Shown here: positions 1 through 10,804 of the stretch, one piece after another
Layout of the letters: each line of letters opens with the position of its first letter
Numbering within the stretch: position 1 is the stretch's first letter
Assembly: GCA_009746045.1 (NCBI GenBank)
Contig: RPFO01000165.1
Span: 5,878,085 to 5,942,084 of the forward strand
Source of the DNA: Mesostigma viride
Taxonomy: Eukaryota > Streptophyta > Mesostigmatophyceae > Mesostigmatales > Mesostigmataceae
Direction of reading: 5' to 3'
DNA length: 64,000 bases
Program-made: the position numbers and the translations under genes
Notes under the pieces: generated by a model
Databases searched by the model: none
The model's input: the letters and a program-made list of their open reading frames with translations, nothing else
Told to the model about the DNA's origin: nothing

Positions 1-664
1 CACCCTAAGTACAGTGTGGAGCTGGACATCCTCGTCTAGGAGACGCCCTGATGCAGGGCCAAGCAGGCCAAGGGATGTTGATCAGACATGGTACCCCCCG
101 TGTCTGAGGCGGTGGCCTCGGTGGTGGAACAGATAAAATGCGGGTTTGTGGAACGCGTCAAGTGGGAGATCGTGGTCACCCGTCATCGGTGTTTGTGGGC
201 TCTTCAAGGCCTCTTCCCGGTGACGCGGCGGGACGAGAATGGCCAAGTCCTCGTGCGTGGGGTGTTGCGGGACTGTAACGTTCCCACCCCTTTCACCCCT
301 TTCACCCCATTTTTTCACCCCCCAGGTGCCGTACGGACCAACACGGCCTGGAACGGCGCGGTCTTAGGCCTGACTGGCCTCAACAATCTGCGACTCAGAT
401 GAATTTCCTCCGATACCAGTTTTACGTCGACTGGAATACCGACTGCGAAAGACCTACACCTGATCCACGACTGATTGTCATGGACAGTGGTCGTTTGTAA
501 CCAGAACTCGCATCCCTGGAATAGAACACTTCATACGAACATCAAGACGTTCTTTATCATGATATCGACAGGTAGCAGTAGACGACAGGAATTAGAAGCC
601 ATGCTTTCCTCCAACCCGCAGGCAGATCCCCCTCGGTAAAGTAGACGTTAGTCACACTTATGCC
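1..664. other. Unassigned flank of LINE-A
   Basis: I see no recognisable gene here. Positions 281-325 hold a short run of CCCTTTCA-like repeats. A plus-strand open frame at 88-402 has no recognised domain and runs through that repeat, so it is not called as a gene. Confidence 0.4.
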
Positions 665-706
665 ATTAATTAATTAATTAATTAATTAATTAATTAATTA
701 ATTAAT
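665..706 (-). repeat. (TTAA)n tail of LINE-A
   Basis: About ten uninterrupted ATTA units. On the minus strand they follow the end of LINE-A ORF2 and a short 3' UTR. LINE-C ends with the same kind of tail (40050-40069), preceded by a similar segment (GCTC..CGTGAC ... GAGTCTA), so the tetranucleotide run is a family trait and marks the 3' terminus of the element. Confidence 0.8.
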
Positions 707-933
707 AGACACGCGACTGCGTCACGTGAGCATAAGTCCTCAGTGGGAGGGGAACATGGGATGGAATGGATGGTGTAAGCTATCTAGTTCCTAGTTACAG
801 GGTTGTGGGCACCGCGGCCCGAATCGCTATGAATGCCATACGTGGTCACACGCGGAGCCCCCACAGACTTGGGGGTGGTCTCCTTCATTACTACTTGCCA
901 TCTATCCTTGCGTACCATGGATCTGCCTCCATA

Positions 934-3900
934 TTACAGACAAACCAGGAGGCTGCCTGGGCGTGAGCCCGTCGCGTCTAGTGTAGCACATGTCCATGCC
1001 GAGTCTATCACGAAAAGTCCACGCGTGGCGGCCCTGCCGCGCCGGCGGCCGGGGGCACGCCAGGTGAGGACATATCGCCCAGGCTGGGCGGGTTTGGTGC
1101 CAGCTAGTCTATCTGATGTGTCTACCTGATCTGTGCGGGCCAGGTGCCCGGCTAGGCCCAGGCGCCTGTGCCTAATAATGTGGGAAACGTAGGGCAAATC
1201 AGCGTACAAATCCTCATTACTAATGTGCAAACCAAAGGGGATGTTAAGGGCCTTGCGCAGCATCTTGGTGACGGTGCCGTCGAGTCGTTGCTCCAGCTCC
1301 TGCATCAGTGTCCACGTCTCGGCGCCGTAGGTCAGGATCGTCAGAATGACGACCTTGAAGAGGTCACGCTTGACGATCCGGGGTAGGGCGGGGTTGCTCC
1401 ACCAGCGGCGGTGGTCATGGAGGTGCGCCCACGCCATGCCGATCCGTGTCGTCATGTCGTCCTCGCAGTCGGGAAGCCAACTGCCGAGCAGCTTGAAGCG
1501 GCCTGAAGTAGGGTAGTTGACCTCGGCATCGTCTAAGAGGCGGAGTGTGGGTGGGGGCCCTGCCATGCCGAGGGCCAGGGCCTCCGTTTTGGGGCTGATT
1601 TCTAGACCAACCGCCCGAGCCTCGAGCGCCAGGCAGTCCAGCCAAAGTTGGGCAGACTCCGGCTTCTCGATGAGCGTGATGTCGTCGGCATAAATGAGGT
1701 CAGCTAGTAAATTCTGCTTGTTAGTCGGCCCCCCTTCCCCAAGCTCGTTCGTGATCGCTAGGCCAGGGGCACGGCCTGCAATGCTAGCAAAGCGAGCACG
1801 TGCCTGGCGCATAACATAATCCACTACAATAATAAACAGGTACGGCGACAGGACGCAACCCTGCCAGACGCCGGTCTGCAGTGGGCATGGCGGGGTAATG
1901 CCGTGTTGAGTGCGCACCGAAGTGGTCGACCCCTCATACAGCGTGCGGATGACGGTAATCAGGGGAGTGGGGACGCGAGCGCGAGCAAGTACAGCCCATA
2001 GAGCGTCCCAGAGGACAGAATCAAAAGCCTTGATGAAGTCGACGAAGATCAGGATGGCGGGAAACTCACCAGGTTGCAGGAGAGCGATTTCCTCGAAGAG
2101 GCGACGCGCGACGAAGATGGCCATGACGGTGTTGCGCCCAGGACGGAAGCCCATTTGACTTTCCCCAAGGTGACAGTCGAGAGCAGAACGAAGGCGGTTG
2201 AGGATCATGCGCATGAACAACTTAAGTGCGGCGCTCTGGATGCAGACTCCTCTGTAGTTGGCGGGGTCGTCAGGGGAACCTTTGTTTTTGTACAGCATAA
2301 TACGGTAGCTGTGCTGCCACTCAGGAATCGGCGGCGCGTCGGCAAGCAGGATCCGGTTGCAGACGTCAAGCAGGAACCCCGTGAGCGCCGTCAGCTTAAT
2401 CACCGGGGCTGGGAGCTGGTCAGGTCCAACGGCGGCATAGAAGCGGAGTTGCTTGGCGGCGGTGCTCAGCTCGAGCTCGGTGAACGGCGGGAGCTCGTTG
2501 GGGTCGGCCAGGGGTTCCGTCAGGGCTGGGTACGTGTAGTCCTGCTCAGCGGCGGGCGGCGTGGGCGGCGCAGGGACGTCCGCCGGCTACTGCCAGGCGT
2601 GCGGCCGCCAGAGGGCCAAGCGGCGGAGGCGGCGGGGGGGCGCCGAGCAGCCGGGACTGGGAGGAATACCACTGGTCGAGCTGCTGCTGCGGTGAGCCAG
2701 AGAGCGTCCGCGGCGCCGGCTGCGCGCCGCCGGCGGGCCGTTGGGCGTGACGCAGGCGGGTCCAGGCGTACTTGCCGTGCTGGTCCTTGAGGTGGGCGAA
2801 GTACTCGCGGACATGAAGGTCCTCCTGCTCCTTGGTCGCCTGCCGGATGGCCGAGTGGTAATCGGCTTTGAGGCGGGCGTAGCGGGCGGGGTCGCGGTTG
2901 TCGCGCAGGGCTTGCCGGGCCTGGATGACGGCGGGGAGCCGGTGCAGGCTGGTGAAGCGGGGCGGGCGGCGGGGGGCAGTAGGGCCCCGGCCGCGGGCAG
3001 CTTGTCAGCGAGGTGCCGAAGGGCCGATGCCGGGCCGGCAGCGAACAGCTGGGCGTGGCTGGCCGGGATGTCCAGCGCGTCGACGAACGCCTCTGCGGCG
3101 CGCTTGTGGGCGCGTTTTTCAGGGAAGTCCTCCAGAGCGTCGTCAGATTTCTCGAGCAACTGAAGTGTGCGCAAATCAGGTGGTGCCACGTGCTTACGAA
3201 AGGGCGAGGGGAATCGCAGGCGGATGCGGGCGGTGACGATGCGATGATCGGAGCGCACCAGGGGGATCACATGCGAGCGAGCAGCTAGTACAGATCCTTG
3301 ATGACGCTTGCGCATTACAACATAGTCAATGCAGCGTTCAGTGCCAGTTGGCGAGGTGTGTGTGACCAAAGCATCTGGACTATGTGGAAAGCGGGTGTTG
3401 GCAGTGACCAAATCGCATGTCGTAAGCAAATCAGCAAAAAGTTCAGTGTTGGCATTGGAGACCGTACCGTTGGGGGCGTGCTGACATCCGCCAGTACCCG
3501 GTGGTAGCGTGGCGTTGGCGTCCAGCAGCAGAGCGAGGTAGTTGCGACCAGGGATGCCGTTCGCCAGGTTCTCCAGCGCTGCAAAGAAGTCCTTGCGGTC
3601 TTGTTCTGGGTGGCCGGAGTGGGGTGCGTAACCAACGCCCACCGTCAGGGCGTAGGTCGAGTGGCCCTCCATCGAATGAAAAGTGGCCACGAGGAGCCGA
3701 GCGTTGACCAGCTGGGGTTCGCCCATGTGGCGTACGGCGAGCGGGGAGCAGAGGAGACCGACGCCCCCGTTCCCGGTGCCGTCGCCGCCTCCGTAGTAGA
3801 ACCGCCAGCCGTCGATGTCGTCAGCAACAAGGGCAGTTGATCCGCGGGCCGATGCAGTGCGCCTGTGTTCTTGGATTCCCAGGATGGCGATATTATTGTC

Positions 3901-4419
3901 GATGCAGAAACCAATAAGATTGGAGACTCGATGGCACTGACAGTCGTCACTGCGCAGGCAGTGACAGCGGTCAGCGTCGGGCTGGAGCGTGCGGGCGTTG
4001 AAGGTGGCGATGACCAAGGGCGCGCGTTGACCGAAAAGGGGGGTGCAGGCGGGGGTGGGGGCGGAGATGGAGCAGGGTGGTGATGGGGGTGGGGGTGGAG
4101 GTGGTGGGGTAGGGGGGGCGGGTTGGGGACTTATGCTTTCAATCACCGTTTCGATTCTTCCTGCCAACGCGTCGAGGCGACGCCGACGGTTGGCTCGGGT
4201 GGCCAGGTAGAATGAGTCTGCGTCTGCACGCATAAGAAATGCGTGCAGTCTGAGGAGGTTTCGGAGGCGGCCGCGCGAGGCGGGGCGAACCTGGCTCACT
4301 GCCGACCCGTTGCTCTCTCTCCGACAGCCCGAGGGCTGCGAAGGCAAAGGGGCGGGAAGGGGAGTTAGGCAGATCCCACTGCTAGAGCCGCGGAGCCGCG
4401 GGGCCGCGAGCGTCGTCAT
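934..4419 (-). pseudogene. LINE-A ORF2: endonuclease-reverse transcriptase, frameshifted
   Basis: Begins at ATG 4419-4417. After a proline-rich spacer (about residues 100-120) comes an EEP endonuclease (4010-3150). Motifs seen are ATFNARTL, GIQEHR, GGGDGTGNGGVGLL, LLLDANATLP and a terminal SDHRIVTARIRL. The frame is lost near 2930. The RT resumes in another frame, with FVDFIKAFDSVLW (motif A), GVWQGCVLSPYLF (motif B) and YADD (motif C, near 1690). It ends with the NEDLY...HRRLGLAGHLART block typical of LINE C-termini. ORF2 proteins of this type nick the target and prime cDNA synthesis from it. The catalytic residues of both domains are present, but the frameshift means no single intact product. 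Confidence 0.85.
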
Positions 4420-5649
4420 TGATAGGAGAGAAGGGTTCGCAGCGCGGGCTCCGGCTCAGGTGCAAAGCGAACGAATTTATTAGGGGGACGGCCAAGCCTG
4501 GCAGCCATACCTGAGCTGAAGTTGCCCCGGCGGATCCCCACACGTGCTGGGGAGCAGGTGACCGTCGATGCCGGTGGCGATGGCGGTGACGGCGGGGGCC
4601 GAGCAGGGGGCTGGGGCGCTGGCACGGCGGTATCCATGGGGGTCGCCGTCATTGGAGGAAGGTCCTGGCCGTTAATGCGGACGATGAAGACGCCATTAAA
4701 GAGGCGGGCATAGATGCTGCACCGTAGTTGCGGGTTGGCCTGCTTGGCTGCCCGAGCCTCGTGGACCTCCGGCCGGTTCAAAGCGGCAGCCCGGGCCTCA
4801 AGCTGCTCCGGGGTATAGTAATCGTCGATGCTCAGTTGGGTATCGTGGAGGTTCCGGCGGGCCTTCTGCACCTGCAGTTTGTCCTCCTTGCGGTGGAATT
4901 CCACCAAGACAGGGGCGGTGGGGCCGCCGAGCCGGCGTGCTTCCCCATGACGTGCATGACGACGCTTTGGGCCACGCCGAGCTTCCCCAGGAAGGGGTCG
5001 CCCCGGAGGTAGGTGCCCAGGCGTGCATCGTTGACATTCGAGGGGACGCCACGTACCACAATACTGCATGAGCGAATGGGTTCGTGCATAGCATCCTGTG
5101 TGCTGGCCTTGACGGCTGTTTTGATTTTGTTGATGAGCTCAGTAGGGTTCTGAAGCGTGGCGGCATAGGTGTTCTTGGCAGGAGTTATGGAGGCGGCAAG
5201 TTGTTGCTGGAGCTGGTGGAGGAGCTGCTGCTGCTGCTGCAGTCCGGCTGCAATGTGGGTCGGATGGCGGAGTGGATGGAGGTGTCGGCGTATGAGGAAT
5301 GGGCGTGGTGGGTGGCGAGGTGGTTGTGGACAGGGTTGAGGGCAGCGTTGAGGAGGGGGGGGAGGCGATCGAAGCAGGTATTGGCGACTTGCTCGGCGGT
5401 GATGTCGATGGCGGCAGCAACAGTGGGGTCGGCTCCCAGGTCCAGAGTGGCCATGACAAAGCGCTCAAGGGCGCTGTCGGAAAGACGGGAGCACGTCCAC
5501 CAGACTGCGAGGCAGAGGTCGGTGTCGTGGGGGTTGTCGTGGAGAAAGTCCGACAGGTGGGTAACCTGTTGGTTGCAGTCCCTGATCTCGCACTTTTTCT
5601 CGGCAGCCAGGTGCAGGATGGTGAGGGCGGCAGCTCGGGACAAGCGCAT
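4416..5649 (-). pseudogene. LINE-A ORF1, gag-like RNA-binding protein, frameshifted
   Basis: Pieces in three frames. An N-terminal part (5649-5185) ends in a serine run. A middle part around 5095-4990 contains RSCSIVVRGV, which matches RSRSIVVRYF in LINE-C ORF1. The C-terminal part (about 4880-4416) has LSIDDYYTPEQLEARAAALN and FNGVFIVRINGQ, matching LSPAQLVIKNGL and HDTPVLFINGQ in LINE-C. The ORF1 stop TGA (4418-4416) overlaps the ORF2 ATG (4419-4417) as ATGA. No zinc knuckle is visible. The function (binding the element's RNA) is inferred from position only. Confidence 0.7.
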
Positions 5650-6072
5650 GATGGCGTTAAGGCCTGGCCACTTGCCAAGTAAAAAATGCCATTACTGTAG
5701 CAATAATCCGAGAGAGAACAAACCATTCACCCGTTGTTGCATAAATGTCTGTCGGCTGGCTCGAACGTGGTCTAGGACCCAATGACCCAAGCCGACATGC
5801 ACCCAACGACCCCAAAACAACCCACCAATAAAGCCAGTAACATGACGTGTCTAGACAGAAAGTCCAATGGGTGGAACCCCACAACGGACTAGCTACTACT
5901 GATAGTCGAACATTTGAAAATGTCCTAGACTAGGGTACGGCCCAAAAGGTGTCTCAGCCAAAACACGCCGGCGCCGGCTCTATTCCTACGTGACCAATGT
6001 TAGTAAAACATAGCTGTAGGAAAAGTACCCAACCCAATAAAGGGATAATAATAGCTAATCCTGTAGACACAT

Positions 6073-6122
6073 TGTTACGGCCAATCTCATGCAATCCAAG
6101 TTAACCAGGCCTGGACGTAACA
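6073..6122. repeat. Fused LTR termini (same ends as LTR-3)
   Basis: A 50-bp segment starts TGTTACGGCC and ends GGACGTAACA, the same outer sequences as the 668-bp LTR at 50804-51471. Only about 30 unrelated bases lie between. It looks like an internally deleted LTR, or a very short non-autonomous derivative. No 5-bp duplication flanks it. Confidence 0.5.
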
Positions 6123-6124
6123 TT

Positions 6125-6420
6125 GAGCATAAGGCCTCACGGAAAGGAAGATGGGATGGGGTGGATGGATGTAGCTATATCTAGGTCATATTTTAATACA
6201 TGGTTGCAGGCACCACGACCCGAATTGCTACAACTTTACAAGTTAGTAATATATAACTTCTTGGTCATGAGTCACCATCCATCCCGGCCCACCTTACTCA
6301 TACATACAATAGAGGATTTCTACGTACGACATTCTCCTTGACAGATAATAACCGCGAGCCGCCTAGGGGCTAGGCCCCCCGGCCATACGTGTCGCGTTTG
6401 CGTGCCATTATATCCTAGAC
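6125..6420 (-). mobile_element. LINE-A-family 3' fragment
   Basis: The plus-strand sequence GAGCATAAG.CCTCA, then ATGGGATGG..TGGATGG, GTAGCTAT.TAG and GGTTG..GGCACC.CG.CCCGAAT.GCTA matches the 3' UTR of LINE-A at 728-830. Weaker similarity continues further. It is a diverged, 5'-truncated copy in the same orientation, lacking the TTAA tail. Confidence 0.6.
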
Positions 6421-8139
6421 TATCACTTGGAAGGCATATCCATAGCAATACTGAGTACTCATGTGTGTGATCGATCCATTATAATAAAATAAGTGAAAAT
6501 GATAGATAGACAGGTGTGGTCCTTGACGGCACCACCACCTTCATGACAGGCAGCGCAGCCAGCCGATTATAGTATGAAGATTGCAATAATGCTTTGTGAT
6601 GAAAGCAATGCCCAAGCCATTCATTCCATAACATTTGACAAATTACAACGAATGCCGAGTTGTGCTGCCGCAACTGTAAGAGTAACTATCCTTGAGACCC
6701 ATCGAAATCACCACAGACCGACCATGACGCCTCTGTGGCGCAACAGTGTTTGCTTACATCATAATCTATATCAACTACGTGACTCTGCGCTCATGTCCCA
6801 GTAACTGGCACACAGGCCAACGACGAACCGGCCCTTTCCCGGGACCGTTCCCGGTTCAGCAGAACGTTTCTCGTCCACGATGCCAACAACATTCCAACCG
6901 GATCATTTGACCACTGTCAATCCTATCAACCATCGTCATGGTGATGACATGCAGCAACCACTCACGGGGGCTGCTCTGGGCTGTTCGAGAAGTTTAACCC
7001 CATGAAGACAACAAACTAGTTGTGAGGGAGAGAAACGAGCGAACAACGACCACCATGGCCGCTACCCTACGTTCCTAAATACCTCCGACATTCCCGGCAT
7101 CCATGCGCTGTCGCATTTGCCAACAAGCCGCCTGACGTGCAGTTAGACTGCCAGCAAAATGCTGAGCAGTCTGTTCGACAGCCACGTGCGAGCCAGCACA
7201 CCGCACAGTAAGATCTGCGTATCTAGCTTTGTCAGATGGACTGAACATCATTCCGTCTGGACAATACAAAAGATTCGTAACTGCCAAATGTCACGCACCG
7301 GAATATTGCGCAAGCCACCAAGGCTTTGCTGCGCCCCAAAGTCTTGCGCCTGAACCTAAGCCAGGTCACGTACGACTGTTACTCGAGAAATTCAGGCCTT
7401 TCCGGCGCGGCGCTCCACACCGGCCCAAAGGAACAAAGCCTGCGGCCTACTGAATCGGAACCAACCAAACGTCGGTAACAATCCCCGGGCGATTACGGCA
7501 ACCGCGTAACTTCTTGAGAACTGCACGGACGTGATGCATACGTCCACGTGCTTATAATGTCGTCTATATCAGCTGCCAGGTCAGCAGTGGATAGATCTGC
7601 GTGCCGATATATGTGGCCGCCCCCGTGTCTGGCCTTGGCAAGCCCACCCCACGCGAGGAGATGACGACCAGGCTAGGCACATTCCTCAGTAAGCCCTGCG
7701 CTGGGGCGATGCGGTGTGTCTATACCTGGTTGGTTCGAGCTAGCTAGGTCACCGGCCCAGCTAGTTCGGGGCATATTGCACTACAGTATAGACACCCCCA
7801 TTGCACCAGCCGGAGATCATACATGCACAAAGCCAACGAGGACCTCAGAGGCCTCCTGGCCAGCCACCGCACCGTCGACCACCTCGGCGAGATGTGCTGC
7901 ACATGCGTCTTGGTGTCCTTGGTGTCCTTCTTTGCGTAACGTACGCAGTTCTGCAATAAAAACTTGATCTGCAATGAAAAACATGACTCCGTTGGGAGAT
8001 CATGTATAGCACGTATTCCCTTGCTTGATCGATGGTGGTGGGCGAAGCCGCGAAATTAACCTACTAATTACGCTATCTCTAAACTAATCTATAAAGTCCT
8101 AGCTACTCTACTCAGCAAAGCGCCCCTTCATCAAGTGGC

Positions 8140-8440
8140 GGGGGGGGGGGGGCTTGCCCACAGGGGCTGGCCGGCGCGTGGGCCTTGACAATGGTCTGCC
8201 ACCTCTTCTTGTTCTGCATTGCAATCCAAGCAAGAGAGAGGGAGGAAATGCAGTGTTCAAACTGGGCGGGGACCACTAGGTCGGCCAGCAACTGATCAGT
8301 GTAGTTCCTGACAGGTCTACCAACCCGTCGGGGTATATGTCCTTGGGGCCAGGCCAGATCAGGATGTGCCGCCCCGGCTGGCCGGCCAAGCCGGTGGGGG
8401 CCGTCCAGACCAAGGGCGGTGTCTACCTGACAAGCACTTG
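8140..8440 (-). pseudogene. Remnant of LINE ORF2 C-terminus
   Basis: Translated on the minus strand (8427 downward) with frame changes, it gives QVDT, then a G-rich stretch, then HPDLAWPQGHIPRRVGRPVR and later EVADHCQGP. This parallels the end of LINE-A/C ORF2 (NQVDTS...AQPGRHLLTW...RRKARTFKEQL). Only the last 100 or so codons survive, and they abut the AAC array. Confidence 0.55.
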
Positions 8441-8446
8441 GTAACT

Positions 8447-9362
<916 letters not shown>

Positions 9363-9499
9363 GGTTTAAGATCATGAGCCCCTGGATTTTGAAATTTCAG
9401 GTTTAAGATCGTAGGGCTGGTTTTGGGCAAAAAGATCTTAAAGTTGGTACAAAAAGCTGCCAAGTTCCGGCCAGTGCCCAGTGTACAGACCACGAGCAA

Positions 9500-9592
9500 C
9501 GGTATTGATATATGTTATCGTAGTATAGAGCTTTACTTGCAAGTAATAATGCATATCATTGATAGCAACTCGAATTTATTGTATATCTGTGG
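9500..9592 (-). repeat. Fragment of the solo-LTR-1 family, left of the gypsy insertion
   Basis: TTATCGTAGTATAGAGCTTT here is the reverse complement of part of solo LTR-1 (around 12270-12290). The adjoining part of that LTR is found beyond the gypsy 3' LTR (19674-19750). Gypsy therefore appears to have landed inside an older relative of that LTR. Confidence 0.55.
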
Positions 9593-9597
9593 CGGGC
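9593..9597. repeat. Target site duplication CGGGC (gypsy, left)
   Basis: CGGGC immediately precedes the 5' LTR and recurs immediately after the 3' LTR (19642-19646). The last base could belong to the LTR, giving 4-5 bp, the size usual for Ty3/gypsy elements. Confidence 0.8.
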
Positions 9598-10330
9598 TGT
9601 TGCACGGATGCAACATGCCATTTGTGGTATTAAATTATCCGTCCCGGTCGATCGGCGCCGACCGTAATCCGGCGCCAGTGCCGAGGCCATAGTATAGTTG
9701 GCAGCCGAGGCAATCCGTGTGGAAGTAAGTGTAGAAGTTTTGCTGACGAACTTGGCCTTTGCGCCGTAGGCAGACCTAGCGCCTGAACGGGAGTTACGGG
9801 ACAGCCAAGTGGCACTGCACATGCGTTATGATGGTACCTACGGACATTTGGATATTTTCAGGAGAGGCCTCTAGCCGTACTGGTCTTTAATGTGTTCTAG
9901 ACGGTTCGAGAAGCCCGTCCCCGCGGACCTCACGTCATGCCTGGTTGGCAGCGCCAGGCGCAGCCACCAACGGGGACGAAGGGACAAAATAGGAAGGCAC
10001 GAGCTATGCCAGCAATCCGGACCTTGTATCGTAATTTACCACGTTGCTCTACAGATTATTTACCATCGCTTCATCCTGGAGTGTAAATCTCCTGTGGGCT
10101 CGAGTGTGAATCCCTCGCCTACTGGGTGTAAGTCTTCCCGCATTGAGTGTTTTAATCTGTGTGGTAACATTGTAATATACGAAACCGGTTTTCCGGGTTT
10201 GAGCTTATTCGTATTGTGTGACAAGTATTCTTAAGCCACCATCGTGCGCTGTGACGCATAGGAAGTCAAAGGTCTTTCGCATTCATTCTCAATCATTAAG
10301 GCGCTATTCTAAATAGCCATACGTGTTAAA
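9598..10330 (+). repeat. Gypsy 5' LTR
   Basis: Begins TGTTGCACGGATGCAACA, itself a 7-bp-stem hairpin, and ends ..CGTGTTAAA(C). It differs from the 3' LTR by what I can see as one substitution (GACGCATAGG vs GACACATAGG) and one 2-bp indel (GCGCTATTC vs GCGCTATATTC). That implies a recent insertion or recent homogenisation. Confidence 0.93.
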
Positions 10331-10804
10331 CTGGACTCGAAGGAAACTTTCCTAGTGGCCTCTATCCCGTCCCGTTTTTCTGTAATCTGATCCGGATCAG
10401 CAACGGAATTATATAAGGGCCGGAACCCTTACTAATTCCGCTTGCAGTAATTCATTGTGGGGGTCGGATCCCCACAATCCTAACTGCCCATACCCGTTAC
10501 CCATGTTGCGGTTCTTGCATGCCCCAACCTGGCCTTGTCCGGTTGACCTAAGGGATTCGTCCGGAGACGAATCTCCTTATATTGCGTGCTTTAAACGGAA
10601 ACGCTGTGTGGGTTGCAATTTCACGCATTGTTTGGCGTCTTGCCCATTGCCTCACACCCTATATCTGGGATACTTACTGTCAGCTCCGGCAAGCTGCAGT
10701 AATATCTCACGTCCTTTAATTGACGTATTTTTTGTGCTTAATTTGTCATCCCGCCAAGGTGACTAGAGGCACATTGTTCACGGCACTTTACCAGCCACCA
10801 CGCG
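10331..10804 (+). other. Gypsy 5' leader
   Basis: Non-coding stretch between the LTR and the gag ATG. A frame at 10455-10766 lacks any recognisable domain and is not called. Confidence 0.5.
10332..10345 (+). promoter_or_regulatory. Putative primer-binding site
   Basis: TGGACTCGAAGG starts one base after the LTR. TGG would pair with the CCA end of a tRNA. The tRNA was not identified, so this rests on position and the TGG start only. Confidence 0.5.

Larger units (their letters stand above)
665..5726 (-). mobile_element. LINE-A, non-LTR retrotransposon (EEP endonuclease + RT)
   Basis: Two-ORF LINE read on the minus strand: an ORF1 nucleic-acid-binding-type protein, an ORF2 with exonuclease/endonuclease/phosphatase fold and reverse transcriptase, a 3' UTR (about 933-707) and a TTAA-repeat tail. 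Its proteins align along their whole length with LINE-C at 34779-40068, so both belong to one family. Both ORFs are broken by frameshifts, so this copy is probably dead. The 5' end is placed only approximately, because the start of ORF1 is poorly conserved with LINE-C and no target duplication was found. Confidence 0.85.
5727..8139. other. Mostly unassigned intergenic DNA
   Basis: No gene can be supported. Identified scraps inside it are a 50-bp LTR-terminus remnant (6073-6122) and a LINE-A-type 3' fragment (about 6125-6420), listed separately. The remaining short open frames show no domain or composition that argues for coding. Confidence 0.4.

Noticed and set aside
88-402. Plus-strand ORF of 104 codons
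   Set aside because: Runs through a CCCTTTCA repeat, overlaps a minus-strand frame of similar size, and shows no domain.
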